Below are positions 19,744 to 29,682 of a stretch of 64,000 nucleotides of DNA, piece by piece. Made by a program: the position numbers and the translations under genes. This DNA is from Aphrocallistes beatrix (taxonomy: Eukaryota; Porifera; Hexactinellida; Sceptrulophora; Aphrocallistidae), in contig OY725497.1 in NCBI GenBank assembly GCA_963281255.1, positions 2,790,001 through 2,854,000 on the forward strand, given 5' to 3'. The stretch's first letter is position 1, and every line of letters begins with the position of its first letter. The notes beneath the pieces are model-generated. The model was not told the DNA's origin. It worked only from the letters and a program-made list of their open reading frames with translations, and made no database searches.

Positions 19744-20275
19744 ACAAGCGCGCTTCGCGCTTGCTTGCGCTGCGCGGCTGACGGACACTTCGTGTCCGCC
19801 GGAGGCTCCCTTCGATCGCCTGGAGTCACATTGGTTAATTATAAGGGAGATAACATCTCTAAATATGTCTGTTCTACTGTGCTAATCGATATCACTCGAA
19901 AAATCACCAAATTTGTCAATTTAAAATTTTTGATGCGTAATGATGACGTCATAACAAAGTGATGAGTCATCATTTTTTGATGAAAGTCGCATCATATGTG
20001 AGGTATGTTAGTATACAGATTCTATTAAAATTTCAGCCTTCTATCTCCTATAATGGCTGAGTTATGCCCGAATAACTGTGTTGCTTAACTTTTAAAAATG
20101 TGACAATGACGTCATAGTTCCATGATGAGTCGACATTTTGCTCTGAACTCAGAACTTACTGGAGCCATAGCCAAAAGACTCCCACATGCCAAAAATCAGC
20201 CTTCTGCGCCCGGCAGTTTCTTCAATCAATTCGTTACATATATATATACAATCATCGAGTTTTAATAGTAAGGAT
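19744..20275 (-). mobile_element. Helitron-like repeat, copy 4 (near complete)
   Basis: The most complete uninterrupted copy. It runs from the hairpin end ACAAGCGCGCTTCGCG and the GGACACTTCGTGTCC stem-loop, through two CRE octamers (19944, 20107) and an AP-1-like TGAGTCA, to CAATTCGTTAC, a TA microsatellite and CGAGTTTTAATAGTAAGGAT. About 530 bp; no TIR and no TSD. Confidence 0.68.
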
Positions 20276-20936
20276 ATACGCATTAGTATACTGGGTTGAT
20301 AACATAATTACAGTACTACACCATTAACCAAATAAATAGTAACTTCTTATTTCGGATTGAAAAATAATTTATACTAAGAACATTTTGCTTTGAAATGGTA
20401 CAGAGTGTTGATCTGGAGGTCAAATGATTGATCTGATTGATTGAATCAATCATTGATATGAGTGAGTTTGGTGCTGCTTATAAAATGATCTGAAAATAGA
20501 TCAAACATTGATTTTGACTCAACCTGCACCAACATATAGCGATGAATTGAAAATAAATACATTGGAGTCACCCAAAACGTACACTCCGAAAAGCGGACAA
20601 CTCTTTCACAAAGAAAAAAACTCGTGGAACGGAATGAATTTATCATATACGTATGTAATAGTTTAGCACTCTCCGAGAAGCGGACATTTCTCACAACGGA
20701 TTGCACTAATTTGCATTATTACACTATACAACATTGTGATGGATCAAATGCATACTTTTTAAGCAATATTATTGAATAAACAATTTCCAGAGTTAAAATG
20801 TGTTAAAATAATAAGGATTTTAAGGAACTGTTCAAATGTTGCTCATAACATTGCTTCAATCAGCTCAATTGATCTGTTCCATACTTCCCAAAACAAAATA
20901 AAGTCGAGTGATTTTGGATAAATACATATCTTCAAT
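20276..20936. other. Unassigned repeat-like DNA
   Basis: Contains paired ACTCCGARAAGCGGACA motifs (about 20583 and 20670) that resemble pogo-type MITE interiors, ending in TTAAGCGGAGTCGACTG at 20937-20953. No left terminus found. Confidence 0.4.
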
Positions 20937-20953
20937 TAAGCGGAGTCGACTGT

Positions 20954-21217
20954 ATCTCAAATATGATACAACTCTCATAAAAAAATGATGACTCATCAAT
21001 CTGTTATGACGTCATCATTACTCATCAAAAAAAAAAATAATGATTGACAAATTTTGTGATTTTTTGCGTGATATCGATTATAACAGTAAGGCAGATGTAT
21101 TTAGAGATGATATCTACCTTATAATTAATCAATGTGAGCCTATACGCCCTAAGGGCGCCTCTGGCGGATACTTTGTGTCCGCTAGCCGCGCACCCCAAGC
21201 AAGCGAAGCGCGCTTGT
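20954..21217 (+). mobile_element. Helitron-like repeat, copy 5, 3' half
   Basis: Starts mid-consensus after the pogo-type end, has a CRE octamer at 21007 and ends at the CAAGCGAAGCGCGCTTG hairpin plus T. It lies directly against the hAT coding fragment beginning at 21218. Confidence 0.65.
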
Positions 21218-21899
21218 AGCTAATAGAGAAGCTTTATTCACATTCCTTGGGTCAAGGTAGTCAAATAAGCTTAGTGCCCTGGCTTGTGGGAACCTGTCTT
21301 TGATATTAGAGATCAAAACATCAATGTATGATTGTACCTCTCTTACAAAGTCCTCAGTTTCAAGTGGTTCTGAAGTGTCAATATCTTGTAGCGTTGTTTC
21401 AAGGTTCATCAAGTATCCACTCTGTAGGTAATCCTTTTTTACGTTATCTAGAGCAGACAAATTGTCCTGCAAGATCAGTGCCGGATTAAGCACGTGGCAT
21501 ATGCGTCGTAAACTTTATTTCCTACCCTTGGACTGCCCGGCCACAATAATCCAGGGCCGTTCAGTCAGTTAATCGGGCCGTATCTTCAGCTGATCCAGCG
21601 TTACCGTCAGCCAAATGGGCCGTGAACCCTTGATCTACATGAGGAATTAGTAACAGTCAATTACCAGTACATAATAGCACCAAGCTTTTTACCGGGTAGT
21701 ACCCGGTCTTTTTACCGGGTAGCATCCGGCATTAGACCGGGTAGCACCCGGCATTCACTCTGGGCCGCCCGGCCATTGCCGGGTAACCGGGTGGGTAACG
21801 ACGCCTATGGCCACGGGCCCCGCGCTTTCATTTACTTGTGCCTATCAGGCCAAAATTGGTCCAGGGGGACCAGTTTTGGCTGCCAAATCTAGTCCGGGG

Positions 21900-22048
21900 C
21901 AGGGGCGCCGAACTTTTCGAAATCTAAGGATAATTTTGGCGTTCTAGGGGGGGCTCAGCCCTAAAATTTGTATTGCGTCTATGGGTCATCTTCGATTCCA
22001 GGGGGGGCTTGAGCCCCCCCCCCAGCACCCCTGGGTTCGGCGCCTATG
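21900..22048. mobile_element. hAT MITE (CAGGGGCGCCG family) with 8-bp TSD
   Basis: CAGGGGCGCCGAA left, TTCGGCGCCTATG right, TSD GTCCGGGG at 21892-21899 and 22049-22056. The same family is at 39009-39279. Confidence 0.88.
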
Positions 22049-22194
22049 GTCCGGGGGACCATTTTTAGTGCAGTTTATGTAGAGGTATGCTTCTATGGCA
22101 AGGACGGTGTACCACATCCGTTCATATGTATGCATGTATCTCCGTACGCTGCGAAATTTGAGTTTTTAAAAATTTAGTAGTCCTGTCACTGGAA

Positions 22195-22405
22195 AATTGG
22201 TCCGCGAAAATTTTGGTCCGGGAGACCAATTTTCCATGGAATTTTGGTCCGGGGGACCAATTTTTTCTGGGAAATTGGTCCTCCCCTGAAAATTTTGGTC
22301 CTACTATGGACCAATTTTCCATGGAATTTTGGTCGGGGGGACCAATTTTTTCATGGAATTTTGGTCCGGGGACCAATTTTCCATAAGGAATTTTGGTCCG
22401 CCCTA
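22195..22405. repeat. GGTCC-GGGGGACC-AATTTTCC tandem repeat
   Basis: About 30-bp units alternating TTTTGGTCCGGGGGACCAA and TTCCATGGAA, each self-complementary. A second block is at 22735-22845 and degenerate traces at 37955-38075. Open frames across it come from the repeat. Confidence 0.8.
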
Positions 22406-22861
22406 ACCAATATTTCCAAGAAAAATGCATCACCATTCCAGAACAATTTGGAAAGGATGGTCAAGTCCCAGTGGCGCTGCGGTAGCTGTTTTATGTCTCG
22501 TTATTATAGTTGGAATAGGTAGGCACACAATAGGAAGAGAGTTCAGGTTTTAGAGAGAGCAGAATAAATAAAATACACTTCTTAGATTAGAGAATAGCTA
22601 AATATGTATTGAATACTAAAATTTGAATTGTCAGTCCGGGGTCAAACAGCTTGGTTGTCCGACAATTGAAAAGTATCAAAAAATCTAGGATGTCAAATGA
22701 TTGATATAATCTAATTTTCTATGAAAGAATTAGTCTCCGGACCAATTTTCCTGAAGAAAATGGTCCCGGACCAATATTCTCTGAAAGAAATGGTCCCCCG
22801 GGCCAACATTCCCTGAAAAAAGTGGTCCCCCGGACCATTTTTTTCGTGACATGCCTCATGA

Positions 22862-23031
22862 TCTCCAACTGTTCTGGTGAACGATCGTTCTCTAAACTCC
22901 AACTCATAAAAAATCAGTTACGATCGTGTATGACTCAGACCCGCTTGAACAGCCTCACTCTGCTTAGCGTAGAATATGAACTTCTTCGTGACATTGATTT
23001 ATCGTCACTTATTCGTGATTTTCTCTTCTGA
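22862..23031 (+). pseudogene. hAT C-terminal dimerisation segment
   Basis: NCSGERSFSKLQLIKNQLRS followed by RLNSLTLLSVEYELL is the conserved C-terminal hAT dimerisation motif (S/C-x-ERxFSxLxxIKxxLR). The catalytic DDE part is absent upstream, replaced by repeats. It belongs to the inner element. Confidence 0.85.
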
Positions 23032-23505
23032 AATCCCGTAAGCATGACTTTTAAATTACTCTAAAGATTGAGATTAGTAACTTTCACACTATAAAATGTT
23101 ATTACCTTATATTATATATCATAGGCGTAGCACCCGGTCCGCCTGGTCCGGCCATCTGCTAGGCACAATACAAGCTTTTAGTAATAGCATGGTTTGCCTG
23201 GACCAGTACTATGGGCCCCGCATAAAAAATATGCCACGGGCCCCGCGCAACCTTAATCCGGCCCTGTGCAAGATCCCTCCCACATCTAGTAAGTTCAGTG
23301 TGGCTGCCTGGAATACCTTGGAAAGGTTTCCATGGATAGACAAGATGTCTGATAAGTTATCACAAGCAATGTCCCTATAAATTTAGGCTTAGACATTTGA
23401 AGTGTAAGTCCCCGAGCTAAATTGCATTCCCTACACTTGTTTTAACTAGTTCATAACATTATCATTCGCATACATATATTTGACTATAATTTATTAATTT
23501 AGTTA

Positions 23506-23862
23506 ATGAGCATGCTCTCAGTACCTAGTGAGCATGCTCTCAGTACTAGCGAGCATGTTCTCAATACCTAATGAGCATGCTCTCAGTACTTAGTGAGCAT
23601 GCTCTCAGTACTAGTGAGCATATTCTCAGTACTAGTGAGCATATTCTCAGTACTAGTGAGCATATTCTCAGTACAAGTGAGCATGCTCTCAGTACTAGTG
23701 AGCATATTCTCAGTACTAGTGAGCATATTCTCAGTACTAGTGAGCATATTCTCAGTACAAGTGAGCATGCTCTCAGTACCTAGTGAGCATATTCTCAGTA
23801 CTAGTGAGCATATTCTCAGTACAAGTGAGCATGCTCTCAGTACTAGTGAGCATATTCTCAGT
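23506..23862 (+). repeat. 21-bp minisatellite
   Basis: About 17 units of AGTGAGCATATTCTCAGTACT with a GCATGCTCTC variant appearing about every fourth or fifth unit, suggesting a higher-order unit. A stray unit lies at about 24086. Because 21 is a multiple of 3 it creates open frames on both strands, which are not genes. Confidence 0.92.
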
Positions 23863-24713
23863 ATTCTCAGTCTTATTCCTACTTCAAATTAGGCCTTATT
23901 CCATCGATTCAGCAGAAGGTATAATAGGAAAGGAAGTTAAGAAGTTTTCGGACAAATGCCAGCATACAGAGTTGGACAAATGCAGGTGCACCACACGCTG
24001 TAGAAAATTCAAGTCTAATCCTGGCTATCATTAATACTTCGCTCAATTAAGTTTCGCCCAGTTAGGTTTCGCTCAAATCTCAGTTCCTAGTGAGCATGCT
24101 CTCTACTTTTTATTATAATAAATGAATAATAAGATGAATAAATCAAAATTATTGCTCATAGATGGTTAGAATAACTGTAGATCGATATTTCAGCGTCTAA
24201 GATTTGAAAATTTTATGGAGGACAAGCCCCAGACCCCCTCATTTGCTCGCTTCGCTCGCTCAAGACCCCCACAATCCAAAATCCTTGCTACGCCCAGCAT
24301 TAATGCTGGTCTTCTAAATCTAGGACAGTCAATTTAAGTTGCCCCCCTAAATTGAAATCTCTAGAGCCGCCACTGAACCTGAGGCTCAACTTTGAGTTAC
24401 AGCTCCTTATTATAAAAACGTGTAGAAGAAATAATTTTAATTTTTTTTAAAGGAAGTAGAAAAAGTTTGGGAATCCCTATCAAAGACGGTTGTTACTAAA
24501 ATCCGGGACGGGACGGGACAGCGGCGGGATATTCCGGGTTTTGACTAAAATACGGGACACGTTTTAAATTGCCAGAATGGTCCCACATTGCACTGAATAT
24601 TATATTTACAGGTACTGCAGATGTGCCGTTTGCCCATGGGTATAGCTAGGGTCTTGTCAGAGCCCACCGGCTGGCTTGCAGATTTTTCCTAAAACGCATC
24701 ATTTTTACAATAT

Positions 24714-24838
24714 TAAAACCCACGCTTGCCACAGGAATGTGTTGCGTCATTTCCGGTTTAAGCCATTTTCAATGGGGAAGCCATACAAGTTTGGGGTTAC
24801 TACTATAAATAGAAAAATCCCAAATGCTTTCAAGGGTT
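24714..24838 (+). repeat. Second copy of the 120-bp hAT-related fragment
   Basis: Near identical to 4331-4446, from AACCCACGCTTGCCACAGG to AATGCTTTCAAGG, again preceded by TATTAAAA of a Helitron-like head. Confidence 0.7.
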
Positions 24839-25355
24839 AATTAATTAATAATTTGAAAATTAATTATTCATTTCAAACTATGTAATGCAGATGGATTTCT
24901 ATTGTTCTGGATTTAACACTCGTTACAAACTGCAAGTGTGAGATTGCAGTTGTGAGATAGCTTGATTTTAATATTTAAATATTCTTCATTCATACAAACA
25001 ACCAATATGAATGGGTTTAGACTTGAAACTATTCATAGAGAACTAAATGATATTACACTAGTATGATTGAGATCTATATAAATATGATTATGACTCATCA
25101 TAAAAATCTAAAATATTGAATTTGCATTATTAAGCAATACAATGTTTCTCAAAAAAGTTTCTCAAATGTATAAGGATTTTAACACTTTAAGAGGTGTTAA
25201 AAAGATAATTTGAAAACAAGAAGAGATAGATATTAGATTACTGAGAGGAAAAGTTTATTAGACATCGCAACACCTTTCTAGGTGAATATTTTCATGATTA
25301 GGTGATAGTGGCTCATCATTGACTTTAGTGTGTGCATAAAATATCATAAATATAC

Positions 25356-25556
25356 CCCAGTATGTCACAACCTTTATCAAGCAGCCGCCAGCTAGAAATC
25401 CCACAAAAGCGCCGGGATACCAAGTGAGTATAGTAGAACGGAATTATTTCTTAAATAAGTCCCACTGTGCTAGAAGATACTCACTCAGTATCTCGGCGCT
25501 TTATGGGATCTCTGGCTGGTGACTGCTTGATAAAGGTGGAAGAAAACTGGGGTATT
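25356..25556. repeat. Imperfect fold-back, about 95-bp arms
   Basis: ATACCCCAG and CCTTTATCAAGCAG...CCAGC...GATCCCA...AGCGCCG are repeated in inverted order about 40 bp apart. Probably a small MITE; as RNA it would form one long hairpin. Confidence 0.7.
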
Positions 25557-25646
25557 TTTCTTAAAATAACTTAAATTATGAACATCATATCATGGATTTA
25601 CGCGTATTAGAAAGGTGCTAGTCATAAATTGTGTTTTACTTCCTAG

Positions 25647-26196
25647 ACAAGCGCGCTTCGCTTGCTTGCACTGCGCGGCTGGCGGACACTTTGTGTCCGC
25701 CGGAGACGCTCTTTGGGCGCCTGGGTCCATATTGATTAATTATAAGGGAGATAACATCTCTAAATACGTCTGTCCTACTATTATAATCGATATCGCACGA
25801 AAAATCACAAATTTGTCAATTTTTAAAATTTTGATGCGTAATGATGACGTCATAACAGAGTGGTGAGTCATTATTTTTTAATGATAGTTGTATCATATGT
25901 GAGATATATTAATATACACATTCTATTAAAATTTCAGCCTTCTATGCACTTAAAATAGCTGAGTTATGGTCGAAAAACTGAAATTTCTAATTATAAAAAG
26001 GTGACAATGACGTCATAATTCCATGATGAGTCTACATTTTCGTCTGAGCTCAGAACTTAGTGGAGCCATAGCCAAAAGATTCCAACATGAAAAATCAGCT
26101 TTCTGCGCTTGGCAGTTTCTTCAATCAATTCGTTATAGATAGATACACACACATATATATGTATATAAACATTAATCGAGTTTTAATAGTAAGGAT
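25647..26196 (-). mobile_element. Helitron-like repeat, copy 6 (near complete)
   Basis: Hairpin end ACAAGCGCGCTTCGCTTG, GGCGGACACTTTGTGTCCG stem, CRE octamers at 25845 and 26008, CAATTCGTTATAG, a CA/TA microsatellite and head CGAGTTTTAATAGTAAGG. It lies inside the MULE-like element. Confidence 0.68.
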
Positions 26197-26384
26197 ATAT
26201 GATATCCAGTGAAACATGAGTCCTTTGGGGTAGATTCAAACGTGTTCCGTATTTTAGTCAAAACCCGGAATATCCCGCCGCTGTCCCGTCCCGTCCCGGA
26301 TTTTAGTAACAACCATCAAAGACATTATTTAAGACGCTAGAAACTTTTACAATTGTTAATTTTAGGGCATCTTAGAATCTCAAA

Positions 26385-27308
26385 ATGTCACGTTCTCAAG
26401 TACGCGGTAAGCCGTACAAGCTTCGCCGTCGCAACCCCAAAAACGATCTCTACTTATCGGACCCGTTCCTTCTCAGCCCTCTCCATTTCCAGTGCCAGGC
26501 TCTGAATGAGCTGGCACTAGCTCTGAGAATATTTGTTATATTCGCCAACCAGGACAAGAAGTACGAAGTACCATTCTTAGTCTGGGACAAAGAAAGAGGA
26601 CGAACTGTACCCAAAGACCCTCTAGACTCGAATTGTAGTGAAGCTAAGAACCTTGAGTGTCTCCTGCAACATATACTAGACACTAAGAGCCACCATAAAT
26701 TTCTCCAAGTGTACAGCGTCCTGCTCAAGATGCCCGATCACAAGTTGTTCCAAAAGCTCTCCTACTTCAAGCAGGTGATGGAGTTCCTCTCCCATCCGCA
26801 GAGACTAGCCCCCTACACCAAGAAGAGCAGAGAGACGAGTGCTCAGGAGCAGACTGGGGAGGTCATTGACGTCATTTTAGAATTTGTTGAGGACATGAAG
26901 CAGGTGTTGGCAGATCCGGGACTCGAGTGTGCGTGGGAAAATCTGCAAAACCTCCAAAAGACATTCCTCAGTTATGTACAATACAAACAGAGCCCAGTCG
27001 CGCCGGAGTTCTCAGACATCAACAAGCTACGTGTCGTGGCTATCCACATCGCACAGAATCTGGTGCATCACCTGCAGAATGACAGGAGTGGGGAGCTGTG
27101 TCAAGCAGTGATAGATCTCATCCAGCCGAGATTGATCCTGCCACGAATTGTAGAATCGGAAGGAGAATTGAGTGAGTCATGTTCCGACTCAGATGAAACC
27201 GAAATAGGCCCCCCTCGAGCCCATTCTACCTTCAGAGAGGGGGACATTGAACCTGTAGAATTCGAGGATACTTTTCGTCCTGCGAAAGCTGAGAGAAAAA
27301 GAAAATAA
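26385..27308 (+). CDS. Unrecognised single-exon protein, 307 aa, probably nuclear
   Basis: The N-terminus is strongly basic (RGKPYKLRRRNPK, residues 7-19). Residues about 30-255 look all-helical and leucine-rich with no catalytic motif I recognise. The tail is acidic and serine-rich (ESEGELSESCSDSDETEIG, about 255-275) and ends in KAERKRK. The basic ends suggest nuclear or RNA/DNA-linked function, an inference only. The frame is intact and ATG 26385 is the first in frame, in context AAAATGTC. The MULE-like element ends 70 bp upstream, so the promoter has been displaced or partly replaced. No intron or neighbour helps with function. Confidence 0.7.
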   Translation: MSRSQVRGKPYKLRRRNPKNDLYLSDPFLLSPLHFQCQALNELALALRIFVIFANQDKKYEVPFLVWDKERGRTVPKDPLDSNCSEAKNLECLLQHILDTKSHHKFLQVYSVLLKMPDHKLFQKLSYFKQVMEFLSHPQRLAPYTKKSRETSAQEQTGEVIDVILEFVEDMKQVLADPGLECAWENLQNLQKTFLSYVQYKQSPVAPEFSDINKLRVVAIHIAQNLVHHLQNDRSGELCQAVIDLIQPRLILPRIVESEGELSESCSDSDETEIGPPRAHSTFREGDIEPVEFEDTFRPAKAERKRK

Positions 27309-27989
27309 TTACTTTAGATACCACACTGATTCTTATTCAACCCAATCACTTTATTATACGCAAATTTTCCAAAACAAATGCTATGCTTTAACTTAATTAA
27401 GACAGGAACATGATTCATTAATAATAAGTAGGTACCACACACTGGGCTTTATATTATATCCTACTCATCTTATATTTTAATAAGTATGGATGTAAGGTTT
27501 TTAGGGATTTTCTTTTTTTTACACTTTTACACAGAAAATATGATGAACAGTACCCTTCATGGTTTAGATCTGTACCCTTTCTGCTATTAGATTTCGCCAT
27601 TCTTAATGCAACTCCTATGGAAAGATTCCCTTAGGCTTATTACTTTACGTCCGTCAATAATCGCGAACCCGCAAAATCTATCAATCTGATTAATGCGAAA
27701 TTTTGAAATTGGGATCGCTTTTAATGGTGTTCTAGACACCAAAGTACATTTTCCGAGAAATTCCATTACTTCCGGGTAAATGTACCAAAAGCTCAACTTG
27801 GTTCTCATCGATTGGTTCTGAATACCGCTTAGGGTGGGTGAGCCCTATACTCTTCTATAAAAGCTGATCAATTCTGGGTGGACACGCACTCCCTAAAATG
27901 GCTTTAGTTGCGTCGATGAAGACATTCATACTCTTGAGTGTGGTCGACCAACACTTCTATGCAGGTACTTTTCAACTCAACTCTTGATG
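27309..27989. other. Intergenic, no gene seen
   Basis: 3' flank of the 26385 gene. The minus frame at 27587-27808 has no family features. Confidence 0.4.
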
Positions 27990-28272
27990 AGTAGTAACCC
28001 TAAATAGCGATAGTCGTAAACGTACGTCACAAGTTTGAATGCGTTGTGTGGAAAGTGGCACAGGTACTAGCATTTCCGCTTTGGAAAATATTAATTAACT
28101 TAGATATATGTGAAGTTTCTAAACTTTGTAATCTATGTAGATTGAATTTGATGTAGATTTTCAGTAGATGTCGTGGTTTGAATGAAATGTCCTCCATGGA
28201 TGGATGGACCCATTTTAGTATTATTGATGATCCAAATCAATTAGGTTTTCAATTACTTTTGGCCAGGCAGCG
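27990..28272. mobile_element. Half of the Tc1-type MITE seen at 5895
   Basis: Ends in TTTTGGCCAGGCAGCGTA (the inverted terminus) preceded by GACCCATTTTAGTATTATTG. About 280 bp align with 5895-6150 in reverse; the other half is absent. It ends about 190 bp upstream of the P2 start. Confidence 0.65.
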
Positions 28273-28463
28273 TACATACATACGGACGCCGTCCATGCCA
28301 TAAGGGCATCTCCCTACAGGAGCTGCTCTAAAAACAAGTTTGAATATGTGATAATCTCCTGTCATTTCGTCGCTTACCAACTGAGATAGCTCAAGAGCCT
28401 ATCTACTTCGCAGTTTACTTTCACATTTAATCAAATTTAGTTCTCAGATTTAGATCTTTCAGC

Positions 28464-28826
28464 ATGCGCTACGTGGCTGCCTATTTGTTGCTTGTGTTGG
28501 GTGGAAAAAGCGCCCCCACATCATCTGATATTGAAAAATTACTCTCCTCTGCCGGAGTTAATGTCGACCAGGTCAAAGCGCAGTTCGTGGTTGACCAGAT
28601 GAAGGGCAAGACCTTGGAAGCTGTGATGGCAGAGGGAGCTGCTAAGCTAGGCGCGCTTCCCGCTGGTGGTGGAGGGGTCAGCTCAGGAAAGGCGGAAAAG
28701 GGAGAGAAAGTTGAGGCCAAGCCGGAACCCAAAGAAGAAGAGAAGAAGGAGGACTCAGGGGAGGGGTCGGATGATGATGATGATGATGATATGGGGTTTG
28801 GACTGTTTGGAGACGATGATGATTAG
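28464..28826 (+). CDS. RPLP2: 60S acidic ribosomal protein P2
   Basis: 120 aa. The N-terminal dimerisation domain is recognisable from MRYVAAYLLLVLGG; residues 1-60 are helical. A glycine-rich hinge (PAGGGG) and a long Lys/Glu linker (about 75-102) follow. The invariant C-terminus SDDDDDDDMGFGLFGDDDD is the stalk tail that recruits elongation factors. As a P1/P2 dimer bound to uL10 it forms the ribosomal lateral stalk. The end has an extra GDDDD after the usual MGFGLF(D), slightly longer than most orthologues. No intron interrupts it. A retro-derived copy is possible, but I see no poly(A) tract or flanking repeat, and the frame is perfect. Confidence 0.95.
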   Translation: MRYVAAYLLLVLGGKSAPTSSDIEKLLSSAGVNVDQVKAQFVVDQMKGKTLEAVMAEGAAKLGALPAGGGGVSSGKAEKGEKVEAKPEPKEEEKKEDSGEGSDDDDDDDMGFGLFGDDDD

Positions 28827-29682
28827 TTAGTAGTTGGTGGTACGCTCATTGTATTTCTTAGTATGAATTGTTGTAGTGTTCAGTAAGTGCCTATTAGATA
28901 TCATTATTTTACAAAACTACTGTTCATTCTGAAGGGAATACTACAGGTATGTATGATAGGCCAGCTGCTCTGCAGATCAGGGGCATGCTGACGAACTTTC
29001 TGAGATATGAACTACTGAGGTCCCATTCTATCTAATTAGGCGCTGGCAAACTGAAGTACTCATGAATTGGCTTAAGTTGTTCAGTGTTTCGCTTTTGGAG
29101 TTCTCTCACTTTTCCCGATTTTTTTATAGTATTTTCACTACTGAAATTAAGTCCATTTGATCAGTGTTCACTTTGAATTTCCGATATAAACAAGATCCAA
29201 AAGGTGTCTTGTAGACTAAGGGCAAGATCTGAATTTTTGTGATCGAGTTACAAGATTTTAATTGGACTACCGCGTGAATCTCTAAAGTATTAAATTCAAT
29301 TTCTACATTTTCTCAGATTTGTAGAAAATTTAGAATTTTTAGATATTAAAATATGTCTATACTGTGCATCGTATCATAATTTTGTGTGTGCTTCTCTTTT
29401 AATTCATTAATGGCAAATTTCGGCCTTTAATATATTATGTCAGCTAGAAGTGTCAATTAAGAGATACTGTTTCGTCTTTTAACTCTATTGATCCACCCCG
29501 ATTCGATTGGACAATGGGACTATCCGGACTTAAATGTCACCATCGAACTTATAGGAGAATATTACGATATTTTATAATCGGTTTATAATCGCATCATTAA
29601 AAATTAGGAACTTATTTTGTATACTTGTATGTATCCTATGTTATATTGTTTGATTTATAATTATAAAAGAAATCCTTTGGGA
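28827..29682. other. Intergenic between P2 and espin, no gene seen
   Basis: AT-rich. It holds the P2 3' UTR and presumably the espin promoter and 5' UTR; no element could be defined. Confidence 0.4.

Larger units (their letters stand above)
21476..23266 (+). mobile_element. Inner hAT transposon with exact 8-bp TSD
   Basis: Ends CAGTGCCGGATTAAG and inverted CTTAATCCGGCCCTG. TSD TGCAAGAT is at 21468-21475 and 23267-23274. Near its right end it encodes a hAT C-terminus on the + strand (22862-23031). The interior holds a nested MITE and tandem GGTCC repeats, and most of the transposase is gone. Confidence 0.9.
21218..23396 (-). pseudogene. hAT transposase fragment interrupted by another hAT
   Basis: 23396-23275 (minus) reads DIACDNLSDILSIHGNLSK and continues in frame at 21467-21218 with LQDNLSALDNVKKDYLQSG and SNIKDRFPQARALSLFDYLD. 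These are hAT/ZMYM-like C-terminal features just before the dimerisation region. The frame joins exactly once the inner element (21476-23266) and one TSD copy are removed. Further domains are missing on both sides. Confidence 0.8.
24488..26314. mobile_element. MULE-like element with 9-bp TSD
   Basis: GGTTGTTACTAAAATCCGGG begins the left end; its complement ends the right one. The inverted repeat extends about 80 bp, including GACAGCGGCGGGATATTCC. A 9-bp TSD ATCAAAGAC (24479-24487 and 26315-26323) indicates Mutator-type transposition. No transposase; the interior holds a 120-bp transposase fragment, a fold-back and a Helitron-like copy. It ends 70 bp upstream of the 26385 gene. Confidence 0.88.

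Noticed and set aside
22122-22902. Overlapping open frames of about 60-100 codons on both strands
   Set aside because: Products of the GGTCC/AATTTTCC tandem repeat, not genes.
23571-24034. Open frames encoding SEHILST / VSIFSVL heptads
   Set aside because: They exist only because the minisatellite unit is 21 bp; frames are open on both strands and have no start context or homologues.
28464-28826. Processed retrogene of ribosomal P2
   Set aside because: Intronless but without poly(A) tract or flanking direct repeats, and with a perfect frame; treated as the functional gene.
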